From assembly GCA_005883855.1 (NCBI GenBank), contig VBAU01000085.1:481-12894 (forward strand): DNA of 12,414 nucleotides. Reading direction: 5' to 3'. This DNA comes from Bacteroidota bacterium (GTDB lineage: Bacteria > Bacteroidota > Bacteroidia > Chitinophagales > Chitinophagaceae). The first letter of the stretch is position 1, and every line of letters starts with the position of its first letter. Under the pieces are notes generated by a model, which was given only the letters and a program-made list of their open reading frames with translations, was not told where the DNA came from and ran no database searches. The position numbers and the translations under genes are program-made. Positions 6,172 through 12,414 of the stretch are shown here, one piece after another.

Positions 6172-7067
6172 ACATGGAAGACATCTTCAGCCAATTTGGG
6201 GACATTTTCGGCGATGATATTTTTGGCAATTTTTTTGGCGGGCAGCGTACTCGTGGTGGACAACGTGTGAGAGGTGTGCGAGGAAGCAACCTTCGCATCA
6301 AGCTAAAACTTTCATACGAAGAGATTGCAAAGGGTGTGACGAAGCACATAAAGGTAAAAAAGTATGTGCCCTGTCAGACATGTCACGGCAGTGGTGCGAA
6401 GGATAAAGGAAGTGTTCAAACATGTGGAACGTGCGGCGGAAGCGGCCAGGTACGGAGAGTGACCAATACTTTTTTGGGTCAAATGCAAACGGTTACTACG
6501 TGTCCTACGTGTAACGGGGAAGGAACAGTGATCACCGCAAAATGTACAACCTGTAAAGGCGAAGGAAGGGTATATGCTGAAGAGACCGTGTCGATTGAAG
6601 TGCCGGCGGGGGTGCTGGAAGGAATGCAGCTAAATATAAGCGGCAGGGGCAACGCAGGCGAAAGGGGTGGTCCTCCCGGCGATCTGATCATTCTGATTGA
6701 AGAAGAAACTCACAAAGAATTGCAGCGTGACGGTTTGAATGTAGTCTACGATCTGCACATTTCATTTACTGATGCTGTTTTCGGAACACAGATAGAAGTG
6801 CCCACCATTGATGGAAGAGCAAAAATTAAAATTCCTGCAGGCACTCAAAGCGGAAAAATATTCCGGCTAAAAGGAAAGGGGTTCCCTGGCGTGAATTCTT
6901 ATGAAAAGGGTGATCAATTAGTGCATGTAAATGTGTGGACACCTCAACATATTACTTCGGAGGAAAAAGCGATGCTGGACAAATTAAGTCATTCTCAGAA
7001 TTTCAAACCTCATCCCGACAAAAATGAAAAAAGTTTTTTCGATAAGATGAGAGAAATGTTTTCCTGA
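6168..7067 (+). CDS. dnaJ: DnaJ C-terminal part (G/F-like region, zinc fingers, substrate-binding domains)
   Basis: The 299 residues continue DnaJ exactly where the J-domain ORF stops. A Gly/Phe-rich stretch (MNMEDIFSQFGDIFG through FFGGQ, about 1-26) leads to the first beta domain (LRIKLKLSYEEIAKGV), which holds four CxxCxGxG zinc repeats at 69-76, 86-93, 112-119 and 126-133, all with both cysteines. The second substrate domain has GDLIILIEE and DLHISFTDAVFGTQIEVPT, with the GKIFRLKGKGFP segment, then a short C-terminal dimer region. Joined in frame through Gly-Ala-Gly (6159-6167), the protein would be about 376 residues, normal for DnaJ. The first ATG (6168) overlaps the upstream stop as ATGA, so reinitiation could make a J-less DnaJ. 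It converges on the vWA gene with a 4-bp gap. Confidence 0.88.
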   Translation: MNMEDIFSQFGDIFGDDIFGNFFGGQRTRGGQRVRGVRGSNLRIKLKLSYEEIAKGVTKHIKVKKYVPCQTCHGSGAKDKGSVQTCGTCGGSGQVRRVTNTFLGQMQTVTTCPTCNGEGTVITAKCTTCKGEGRVYAEETVSIEVPAGVLEGMQLNISGRGNAGERGGPPGDLIILIEEETHKELQRDGLNVVYDLHISFTDAVFGTQIEVPTIDGRAKIKIPAGTQSGKIFRLKGKGFPGVNSYEKGDQLVHVNVWTPQHITSEEKAMLDKLSHSQNFKPHPDKNEKSFFDKMREMFS

Positions 7068-7071
7068 CAAC

Positions 7072-8859
7072 TTAATAATTAGATGTCAAATAATCTTTCC
7101 TCTTTTTCTTCTGGCGATAATACAATGTTTTTGCCTGTTTTACCAATGCTACAAATTCCTGTTCGAGCGGATCATTGTCATCCGAAGCCTGTGTGGCTAA
7201 TAAGAGCACATCATTCCAACTGATATTTCTTGCAGCGCCAGAGGAACGGAGCAACGAGCCAAACATGATGACGGCCGTCGAAAAACGGAGCTGTTTATCA
7301 ATGGAATTAAAATCAGTATACACAAGCGGAACTGAATTGACGAATTGCCTTTGACTTGTATCATGTGGCATTTTATAGAGAAGCTCGATTTCAACAATGT
7401 TACCAGGTGAAAAATCTCTTGCAACGGCATCCTTAGTAAAATCGGTCGGGCTAATTTCAAATACAACAGTCATGGAATGACCCGAACCAATTTCACCTCC
7501 TTCGATCATAGACGCGGTATCATTGAGCGCTCCAACTTTATTGTCAAAACCAATCAACCGATATTCTTTTACATAATCGGAACCGAACTCCACATTCATC
7601 GATACATTGTCAGCCACCGCATACAAAGTCTGTGAAAACTCTGTCATCAAAACTTTTTCAGCCTCATGGAAGTTATCCAGATACGCAAAGTTTCCGTTCC
7701 CCTTTTTTGACAGTGTTTGAATTTTTGAATCCTTGTAATTTCCCATTCCTACCCCAAGGCAAGTTAGATAGATACCGGAATTTCGCCGTTGCGAGATAAG
7801 TTCGTCCAACTCACCTTCTGTTTTTAAACCCACATTGAAATCGCCGTCAGTTGCTAATATCACTCGATTGTTCCCTCCTTTGATGTAGTGCATCTGAGCG
7901 GCGTTGTATGCCATCCTGATTCCTGATTCACCTGGCGTGGAGCCTCCGGGTTGAAGTTCGTCAATCGCTTTCAAGATCTTTTCTTTTTCCGCGCCACTGG
8001 TAGCATTCAATTTTATCCCCGTAATGCCGCCGTACACCACAATGGTCACTGTATCCTTTGCCCGAAGATTGTTCACCAATAACCGAAAAGCAGACTGTAG
8101 CAACGGCAGGCGATTCGGCATGTCCATGGATCCCGAGATGTCGATGAGAAACACGAGATTACTTGCCGGCAACGTATCAAGAATCAATTTCTTTGAGTTG
8201 ACATTTATAAAAAGCAACTCATTGTCCGCGTTCCATGGACACCCTGTCAACACTGACTTGGTTTTAAAAAGTTTTCCCGGTTCCGGTTCGGAGTATGTCT
8301 CATTGAAATAGTTCAGCATCTCCTCAATCCGTACGGCGTCTGGAGGCACGAGTGTATTGGTGTTTATAAAGCGGCGGATGTTACTGTACGAAGCCCTGTC
8401 TATACTCAGAGACATCGACGTAGACGGATATTTGCTTGCGCTTACAAAATGATTCTCGATCAAACTGGCATACGTTTCGTCGCCCGTGAACCATTGTTTT
8501 TGAATATCCTTATTGAGTCCCTTTGTGAACGACGTTAACTTGTTTCTGTGAATATAGCTGCTCGAAGCGGAATTTAATTTTAGTCGTACCGTTACGTATT
8601 TGTCGGGCGTAACTAACCTTTTTTCGTTTTGGTATCCATCGAGCCAAAACGTAAGCGAGTCATTCGCCCTGTTGGTTAAAATTCCGAAGGAGCCGTAAGA
8701 ACCAGTGTGATAGACATAACCAGTAGCATGGAGAAGAATATTTACGTCTTGCAAAGGATTCCCTGATTCATCCTTTACTTCACCACGGATATAAAATTGT
8801 TGAGCAACAAGGGATGAACCCGCAAATAGAAAAAGGAATATCTGGAATGCGGCTTTCAT
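7072..8859 (-). CDS. YfbK-like von Willebrand factor A protein with N-terminal carboxypeptidase-regulatory-like domain
   Basis: From the ATG at 8859 the product has 595 residues. It begins with a good signal peptide (MKAAFQIFLFLFAGSS, cleavage near VAQ-Q at 19-21). A CarboxypepD_reg-like beta domain (about 22-95, RGEVKDESGNPLQDVNI) follows. Next is the YfbK N-terminal module (about 143-190: YPSTSMSLSIDRASYSNIRRF, VPPDAVRIEEMLNYF), then a vWA domain with the MIDAS residues DISGSM at 240-245, Thr308 in GGSTPG and Asp338 in ATDGDF. The rest (about 412-595) fits the YfbK C-terminal DUF3520 region. The protein is probably periplasmic or outer-membrane associated and binds a partner through a metal ion; its partner is unknown. 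A TTG at 8883 would add eight residues and spoil the signal peptide. The gene lies 48 bp after hpt with no convincing promoter of its own, so read-through from the hpt operon is likely. Confidence 0.9.
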   Translation of the reverse strand: MKAAFQIFLFLFAGSSLVAQQFYIRGEVKDESGNPLQDVNILLHATGYVYHTGSYGSFGILTNRANDSLTFWLDGYQNEKRLVTPDKYVTVRLKLNSASSSYIHRNKLTSFTKGLNKDIQKQWFTGDETYASLIENHFVSASKYPSTSMSLSIDRASYSNIRRFINTNTLVPPDAVRIEEMLNYFNETYSEPEPGKLFKTKSVLTGCPWNADNELLFINVNSKKLILDTLPASNLVFLIDISGSMDMPNRLPLLQSAFRLLVNNLRAKDTVTIVVYGGITGIKLNATSGAEKEKILKAIDELQPGGSTPGESGIRMAYNAAQMHYIKGGNNRVILATDGDFNVGLKTEGELDELISQRRNSGIYLTCLGVGMGNYKDSKIQTLSKKGNGNFAYLDNFHEAEKVLMTEFSQTLYAVADNVSMNVEFGSDYVKEYRLIGFDNKVGALNDTASMIEGGEIGSGHSMTVVFEISPTDFTKDAVARDFSPGNIVEIELLYKMPHDTSQRQFVNSVPLVYTDFNSIDKQLRFSTAVIMFGSLLRSSGAARNISWNDVLLLATQASDDNDPLEQEFVALVKQAKTLYYRQKKKRKDYLTSNY

Positions 8860-8907
8860 TGGATTGACGGGCAAAAAGTACAAAAAATCACCCGCATTAG
8901 AAACAAA

Positions 8908-9441
8908 TTAAACCACTTGGTATATTTCCTTAAGATTACGACCCATCCCGTCATAATCGAGCCCGTAACCTATCACAAATTTGTCCGGAATACTAAAACC
9001 AACATAGTCCAGGGTTAATGGAAACTTGGTGGCATCTGGTTTGTGCAATAAAGCTGCTATTTTTAAAGATGCCGGCTGATGGTCTTTCAGTTTGGGCAGA
9101 AAGTTATAAAGCGTTTTCCCCGTATCAACAATATCCTCAATAATGATCAAATCTTTACCATAAAGTTCAGCGTCGAGTCCAATGGATGTAATTACGTTGC
9201 CGGTTGATTTCATCCCTTTATAAGAAGCAAGCTTGATAAAGGTGATTTCCGTGGCAATTGTGAGATGTTTGAAAAGATCCGCAGCAAACATGAAAGAACC
9301 ATTCAGTATGGCTATGAATAGCGGCTTTTTCCCCTGGTAATCTTTGTTGATCGTTTCAGCGATAGTTCTTACCCTTTCCTGAATATCGGCGTTAGAAAGA
9401 TAGATAGTGAAAACCTTATCATGAACCTTGATGGTTGACAT
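8908..9441 (-). CDS. hpt: Hypoxanthine phosphoribosyltransferase
   Basis: This 177-residue cytoplasmic enzyme joins hypoxanthine (and usually guanine) to PRPP to give IMP or GMP in purine salvage. The type I phosphoribosyltransferase fold shows ILNGSFMFAADL at 45-56, the flexible-loop LASYKGMKSTG at 71-81, the PRPP-binding signature IIIEDIVDTGKTL at 99-111 with the acidic pair Glu102-Asp103, Lys142-equivalent region before FPLTLDYVGFSIPDKFVIGYGLDYDG, and the closing RNLKEIY. Length is normal for bacterial Hpt. The ATG at 9441 comes two bases after the stop of the glucosaminidase gene (TAA-TA-ATG), so translation is probably coupled. Confidence 0.95.
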   Translation of the reverse strand: MSTIKVHDKVFTIYLSNADIQERVRTIAETINKDYQGKKPLFIAILNGSFMFAADLFKHLTIATEITFIKLASYKGMKSTGNVITSIGLDAELYGKDLIIIEDIVDTGKTLYNFLPKLKDHQPASLKIAALLHKPDATKFPLTLDYVGFSIPDKFVIGYGLDYDGMGRNLKEIYQVV

Positions 9442-9443
9442 TA

Positions 9444-10481
9444 TTACTTTTGAGCCAAGGGGTTTCTTGAGATCAATCTTGGGATCAATGACGTTTTCGA
9501 CCGTAGGGACAAGGTTTCTCCCACAGCCGGCTGCATACCACCTGTCAGGTTATTATATTCAAGCAAGCTTTCCAGTCGTATAGCCTCTGTCTGGGCAATG
9601 CTGTTAAGATTTTCTCCGGTCTGCACAACATGAAACTCGTGATCTCCCGTTCTCCTTTTGCGCTGAACAAAAACCAACTGATCAGTTGAGGTCACTTCCA
9701 GAGGTTTTAAATCATTAAATTCAAAAAGCTTCGCAAGCGCAATTTCATATCGCTGGGCAATATCCAGGTAAGAAGTTTCCTTTTTTACATAGATCACTCT
9801 TGTATCATTTATCTTAAATTCCGCTGACGGGTAGCTGGACTGCATAGAAACTGCCGGAACTACATCAGCTTTTTTCTCGTCTGCATTTTTGGCCTCGATA
9901 ACATTTCCTCCAACGGGCTTGTCATTTCTTGCCAGGCCATCCCCTGGATTCATTTTGCCTAATGCAATCAACGTATAATCTTCCAGGTTATAGTCATGAA
10001 TTAGTTTAATAAGTACCTGCGCATATTTTGGATTGGTTGCATAGCCTGCTTTTTTAAGGCCGTAGGCCCAAGCCTCGTAATCGGTTGGGTCAAGCTTGAA
10101 CAGTGACGCGTAGTTTGAACGCGTTTTTAAGAACTCCGAGTGATCGCGGTATGATTGCTCTGGTGCATCATATTTACGAAAGCATTCGCCTCTTGCGTCA
10201 TCATCATGTGATACAGTCGGCCCATCCCAGTCGTCCTTGCATTTAATTCCAAAATGATTGTTCGATTTTCTCACCAGGTCGCTCGTGCCAGCATCCGTTT
10301 CATGAATGCCCTGTGCAAGGGTGATCGCCGCCGGAATCCCGGTACGCTGCATTTCCGAAATGGCAAGACCTTTATAACGGGCAATGTAAGCCAATACAGC
10401 GTCGGCAGGCTGTGCCTGCGAAAACTTGCCAAGTAAGCTCAGCAAAAAAACAATGAAGATAGCGCGTGCTTTGTTTTGCAT
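9444..10481 (-). CDS. Secreted glucosaminidase (GH73) with two LysM-type modules
   Basis: The 345-residue protein starts with a signal peptide (MQNKARAIFIVFLLSLL, cleavage near 23-24, SQAQ). A FlgJ-like glucosaminidase domain (about 27-170) follows, with LAQGIHETDAGTSDL at 55-69 carrying the probable catalytic Glu61, then NNHFGIKC, the RKYDAPEQSYRDHSEFL segment and GLKKAGYATNPKYAQ. A linker rich in Lys, Asp and Ala comes next. Two LysM-like repeats then end the protein: a divergent one (VIYVKKETSYLDIAQRYEI, about 230-276) and a clearer one (FHVVQTGENLNSIAQ, about 283-328). The family cleaves N-acetylglucosaminyl bonds in peptidoglycan, and LysM holds the enzyme on the wall, so the site is the periplasm. 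It is 7 bp after the O-methyltransferase gene and 2 bp before hpt. Confidence 0.93.
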   Translation of the reverse strand: MQNKARAIFIVFLLSLLGKFSQAQPADAVLAYIARYKGLAISEMQRTGIPAAITLAQGIHETDAGTSDLVRKSNNHFGIKCKDDWDGPTVSHDDDARGECFRKYDAPEQSYRDHSEFLKTRSNYASLFKLDPTDYEAWAYGLKKAGYATNPKYAQVLIKLIHDYNLEDYTLIALGKMNPGDGLARNDKPVGGNVIEAKNADEKKADVVPAVSMQSSYPSAEFKINDTRVIYVKKETSYLDIAQRYEIALAKLFEFNDLKPLEVTSTDQLVFVQRKRRTGDHEFHVVQTGENLNSIAQTEAIRLESLLEYNNLTGGMQPAVGETLSLRSKTSLIPRLISRNPLAQK

Positions 10482-10488
10482 GGGATAG

Positions 10489-11124
10489 CTACAATTTCCT
10501 GATTAAAAAAAGGCCGTCACGAAGGGTAAGGATGACTTTTTCTATGTCTGTTCGCTCCTGAATGTGTTCGTTAAAAGCTTTTATTCCGATGGCATTTTTC
10601 CCTTTTACCTCTTGCTCCAGGACCTGGCCGTGAAAAAATACATTGTCTGCGAAAATAAACCCGTTTTTCCTGACTTTCGGCAAAACAAGGTTAAAATATT
10701 GGACATACGCAGGTTTATCCGCATCGATAAATACCAGGTCCCAGGTATCTTCCAGCTTAGGAATAATATCTAACGCGGAACCCAGGTGTAAAATTATCCT
10801 GGGATTATAGGGAGATTGCGAAAAAAACTCACGGGCTTTTACGGCTTCTTCTTCTCTTATTTCTATGGTGTGTAGTTGGCCATCTTCTGTCAGACCTTTC
10901 GCAAGACAAAGAGCGCTGTACCCCGTAAACGTGCCGATCTCCAGGATGCGTCTTGGTCGTATCATGCAGCTCAACATTTCGAGAACCTTGCCCTGCAAAT
11001 GCCCGCTTAGCATTTGTGCTTCGGGATGTTTTTGAGTGAATTCGTTAACTGTGTGCAGTAACTCACCTTCTGGCGATGAAAATTTTTCTGCATACAGTTG
11101 GGCCTGGTCGTTGATTAATTCCAC
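10489..11124 (-). CDS. Class I SAM-dependent O-methyltransferase (COMT-like, metal-dependent)
   Basis: The 211-residue protein shows the metal-dependent O-methyltransferase pattern. MLSGHLQGKVLEML at 38-51 leads to the SAM loop ILEIGTFTGYSAL at 60-72, IEIREEEA at 87-94, VFIDADKPAYVQYF at 131-144 and FADNVFFHGQVL at 158-169. Asp134, Asp160 and Asn161 are the expected metal ligands. The substrate is likely a catechol-like small molecule but cannot be named. The start is GTG at 11124: the preceding in-frame codon run reaches a stop at 11134-11136 with no other start, and the GTG gives the usual family N-terminus (ELINDQAQLYAEKF). It is the first of three closely packed genes with the glucosaminidase and hpt. 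Confidence 0.92.
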   Translation of the reverse strand: MELINDQAQLYAEKFSSPEGELLHTVNEFTQKHPEAQMLSGHLQGKVLEMLSCMIRPRRILEIGTFTGYSALCLAKGLTEDGQLHTIEIREEEAVKAREFFSQSPYNPRIILHLGSALDIIPKLEDTWDLVFIDADKPAYVQYFNLVLPKVRKNGFIFADNVFFHGQVLEQEVKGKNAIGIKAFNEHIQERTDIEKVILTLRDGLFLIRKL

Positions 11125-11144
11125 ATCAGAGCTTTAAGGGGTCT

Positions 11145-11161
11145 GGCCGCTAAACGCGGCC
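11145..11161. terminator. GC-rich hairpin between the LOG-family and O-methyltransferase genes
   Basis: GGCCGC (11145-11150) and GCGGCC (11156-11161) form a perfect six-pair stem with a 5-base TAAAC loop, in the 46-bp gap between two minus-strand genes. It is stable but is not followed by a T run in either direction, so intrinsic termination is only a possibility. It may separate the LOG gene from the operon below it. Confidence 0.35.
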
Positions 11162-11170
11162 TGGCCGTTA

Positions 11171-11881
11171 TTAAAAATTTGGCTGAAGTGCGTGTTGCGT
11201 GTAAAAGTTCAACACATGTTGTACCACTTCTTCTGCCGTATCTGCCATTTTAAGAAGGTCAAAATCTTTTGGTGAAATGTTATTTTCTTTAGTCATCATT
11301 GTCTCCTTTACCCAACTCAACAATCCGCTCCAATATTCGCTTCCCACGACGATCAAGGGGACTTGGAGCATCTTGCCAGTCTGTATCAATGTGAGTACTT
11401 CAAAAAATTCATCCATTGTTCCAAAACCTCCTGGCATCATGATGAATGCTTGCGAATATTTTACAAACATAACCTTGCGTACAAAGAAATAATCGAAATT
11501 CAGATTGTGTTCTTTGTCAATAAATGAATTGGATCCCTGTTCAAACGGCAACTCGATATTCAGTCCCACTGATTTGCCACCGCCCAATTGCGCACCTTTG
11601 TTCGACGCTTCCATCATACCGGGGCCACCACCGCTGATAATGCCAAATCCTTCTTCAGCAAGTCGTTTCCCTATTTCGACCGCCAGTTCATAGTAGCGAT
11701 TCCCTGGTCCTACCCTGGCTGACCCAAAAATGCAGCAGCACGGCCCGATTTTCGCCAAGGCTTCAAAACCATCTACAAACTCAGCCATGATCTTAAATAT
11801 TTGCCAGCTCGAGTGAGCTTTTGATTCCGTCCAATTACGTTGACGCGAATTTCTTATATGTTCATTCCACTTTTGTTCCAA
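11171..11881 (-). CDS. LOG-family (TIGR00730) Rossmann-fold protein, probable nucleoside 5'-monophosphate phosphoribohydrolase
   Basis: The 236-residue protein carries both LOG/lysine-decarboxylase-like signatures: SGGGPGMMEA at 83-92 and PGGFGTMDEFFE at 150-161. It also has FGSAR at 52-56 and FDYFFVRKVMFVKYSQ at 129-144. LOG proteins remove ribose 5-phosphate from nucleoside monophosphates (AMP or cytokinin nucleotides) in the cytoplasm. In most bacteria the physiological substrate is unclear. The start at 11881 is TTG. The next start is ATG at 11788, but the 31 residues before it (including WTESKAHSSWQIFKIM) resemble the N-terminal extension usual in Bacteroidota members, so the long form is chosen. 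No good promoter is seen upstream. Hairpins flank the gene on both sides, suggesting it is its own transcription unit. Confidence 0.88.
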   Translation of the reverse strand: MEQKWNEHIRNSRQRNWTESKAHSSWQIFKIMAEFVDGFEALAKIGPCCCIFGSARVGPGNRYYELAVEIGKRLAEEGFGIISGGGPGMMEASNKGAQLGGGKSVGLNIELPFEQGSNSFIDKEHNLNFDYFFVRKVMFVKYSQAFIMMPGGFGTMDEFFEVLTLIQTGKMLQVPLIVVGSEYWSGLLSWVKETMMTKENNISPKDFDLLKMADTAEEVVQHVLNFYTQHALQPNF

Positions 11882-11960
11882 CTTCGTTTCGTTTAGTGCG
11901 ATAAAAATAATAAAATATACGTCGCAGTGAATTTGTGGTCCCGCTCGGGCTGTTATTGGA

Positions 11961-12015
11961 AACCATTAAGGCATTAAGAAAGTTAAGGCTTAATGGCCTT
12001 AACTTCTTAATGGTT
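11961..12015. repeat. Large imperfect palindrome built of CATTAAG units, spanning the symporter stop codon
   Basis: A 16-bp stem with one bulged A pairs 11973-11989 with 11996-12011 around a 6-base loop. Two CATTAAG units on the plus strand (11964-11970, 11972-11978) and two in inverse (11989-11995, 12006-12012) permit alternative folds, for example 11961-11970 with 12006-12015 or 11963-11970 with 11989-11996. The right arm contains the symporter stop (11999-12001) and its last codons. No T run follows on the minus strand, so it could act as an mRNA 3'-end stabiliser, a factor-dependent terminator, or a dispersed repeat. Confidence 0.6.
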
Positions 12016-12414
12016 CACTACCTCTTTTTTGTTTTGCTGAAATCAGTAACAACCCAAGGAAAGTCAAAAGCCCATTGTAGATGAGAACCTCATAGCCGAT
12101 CTTGAATTTGCCGAAAACGGATTGCGAGAAATTTTTCACAGAATCAACCCAATTGCCGGTTAAGTGAAATTGCTTTTGATACCACTCAATGTTATTAATA
12201 AAATCAATGCCCCAGATAATGAGGGGGGCGGCGATGCAAGCGTAAATTGCCAGCCTGTCGTTAATCGATCGCTTTGTCAAAATACCAAAAGCAAACAGAC
12301 CAAGTAACGGTCCATAAGTAAACCCTGCCACTTTTAAAATAACATCAATAATGGATTTATTATTCACCCATTTAAAACCCATCACCACCAGGAAAAAGAT
12401 AATCGCAAAAATGA
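11999..12414 (-). CDS. Sodium:solute symporter (SSS family), C-terminal part, 5' end outside the window
   Basis: The frame is open through the right edge, where the residues IFAIIFFLVVMGF precede the first in-window start-like codon (GTG at 12388), so the gene enters the window already in progress. The visible 137 residues hold four hydrophobic segments. The second contains VAGFTYGPLLGLFAFGILTKR, a stretch typical of late helices in SSS-family Na+/solute cotransporters. A charged extracytoplasmic stretch (NIEWYQKQFHLTGNW) comes before the last helix and a short basic tail (KQKRGSEPLRS). Substrate cannot be told from this part. The last codons and stop lie inside a large palindrome. It is the most upstream member of the minus-strand series, about 117 bp before the LOG-family gene. 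Confidence 0.8.
   Translation of the reverse strand, partial: IFAIIFFLVVMGFKWVNNKSIIDVILKVAGFTYGPLLGLFAFGILTKRSINDRLAIYACIAAPLIIWGIDFINNIEWYQKQFHLTGNWVDSVKNFSQSVFGKFKIGYEVLIYNGLLTFLGLLLISAKQKRGSEPLRS

Noticed and set aside
1..12414. Defence island, mobile element, CRISPR, tRNA or rRNA
   Set aside because: Reading both strands I found no transposase, integrase, nuclease cluster, regularly spaced repeats or recognisable RNA gene; the genes are core functions.

Overview
The window looks like chromosomal DNA of a Bacteroidota bacterium, most likely a Chitinophagaceae-like member. Four signs support this: type IX secretion system (T9SS) cargo tails of both classes (CHU_C type B and YPNP type A), a PorP/SprF-family outer-membrane protein, a promoter of the Bacteroidota form TTG-N19-TAnnTTTG, and A-rich leaders with little Shine-Dalgarno sequence. 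I see no tRNA, rRNA, CRISPR array, insertion sequence or phage gene. Most genes are core or housekeeping genes.

Left part (1-3819, mostly plus strand): the 3' end of a large PKD-repeat surface protein with a type B T9SS tail, then a PorP/SprF partner in the same orientation. Converging on porP with no spacer is an aquaporin-like channel gene (minus strand). Divergent from the channel is a peroxiredoxin, followed by a very small secreted protein that is almost only a signal peptide plus a type A T9SS tail.

Middle (3900-7067): an RlmI-like PUA/SAM methyltransferase on the minus strand, divergent from the chaperone pair grpE-dnaJ on the plus strand. The grpE promoter is close to a perfect Bacteroidota consensus. 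A perfect 9-N9-9 inverted repeat lies across its -7 element and predicted start site. dnaJ is split into two ORFs by a -1 frame change between the J domain and the Gly/Phe-region; the halves overlap by ATGA.

Right part (7072-12414, all minus strand): reading right to left, the C-terminal part of a sodium:solute symporter, a 16-bp hairpin that includes the symporter stop codon, a LOG-family (TIGR00730) protein, a GC-rich hairpin, then an O-methyltransferase, a LysM glucosaminidase and hypoxanthine phosphoribosyltransferase spaced 7 and 2 bp apart. A YfbK-like von Willebrand A protein follows 48 bp later and converges on dnaJ with a 4-bp gap.

Functional themes are surface secretion (T9SS cargo and partner), protein folding, peroxide defence, wall turnover and nucleotide salvage. 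No wholly new multi-gene system is evident. The best leads are the split dnaJ, the candidate grpE operator, the cargo-less T9SS tail protein and the channel lacking the usual selectivity-filter arginine.
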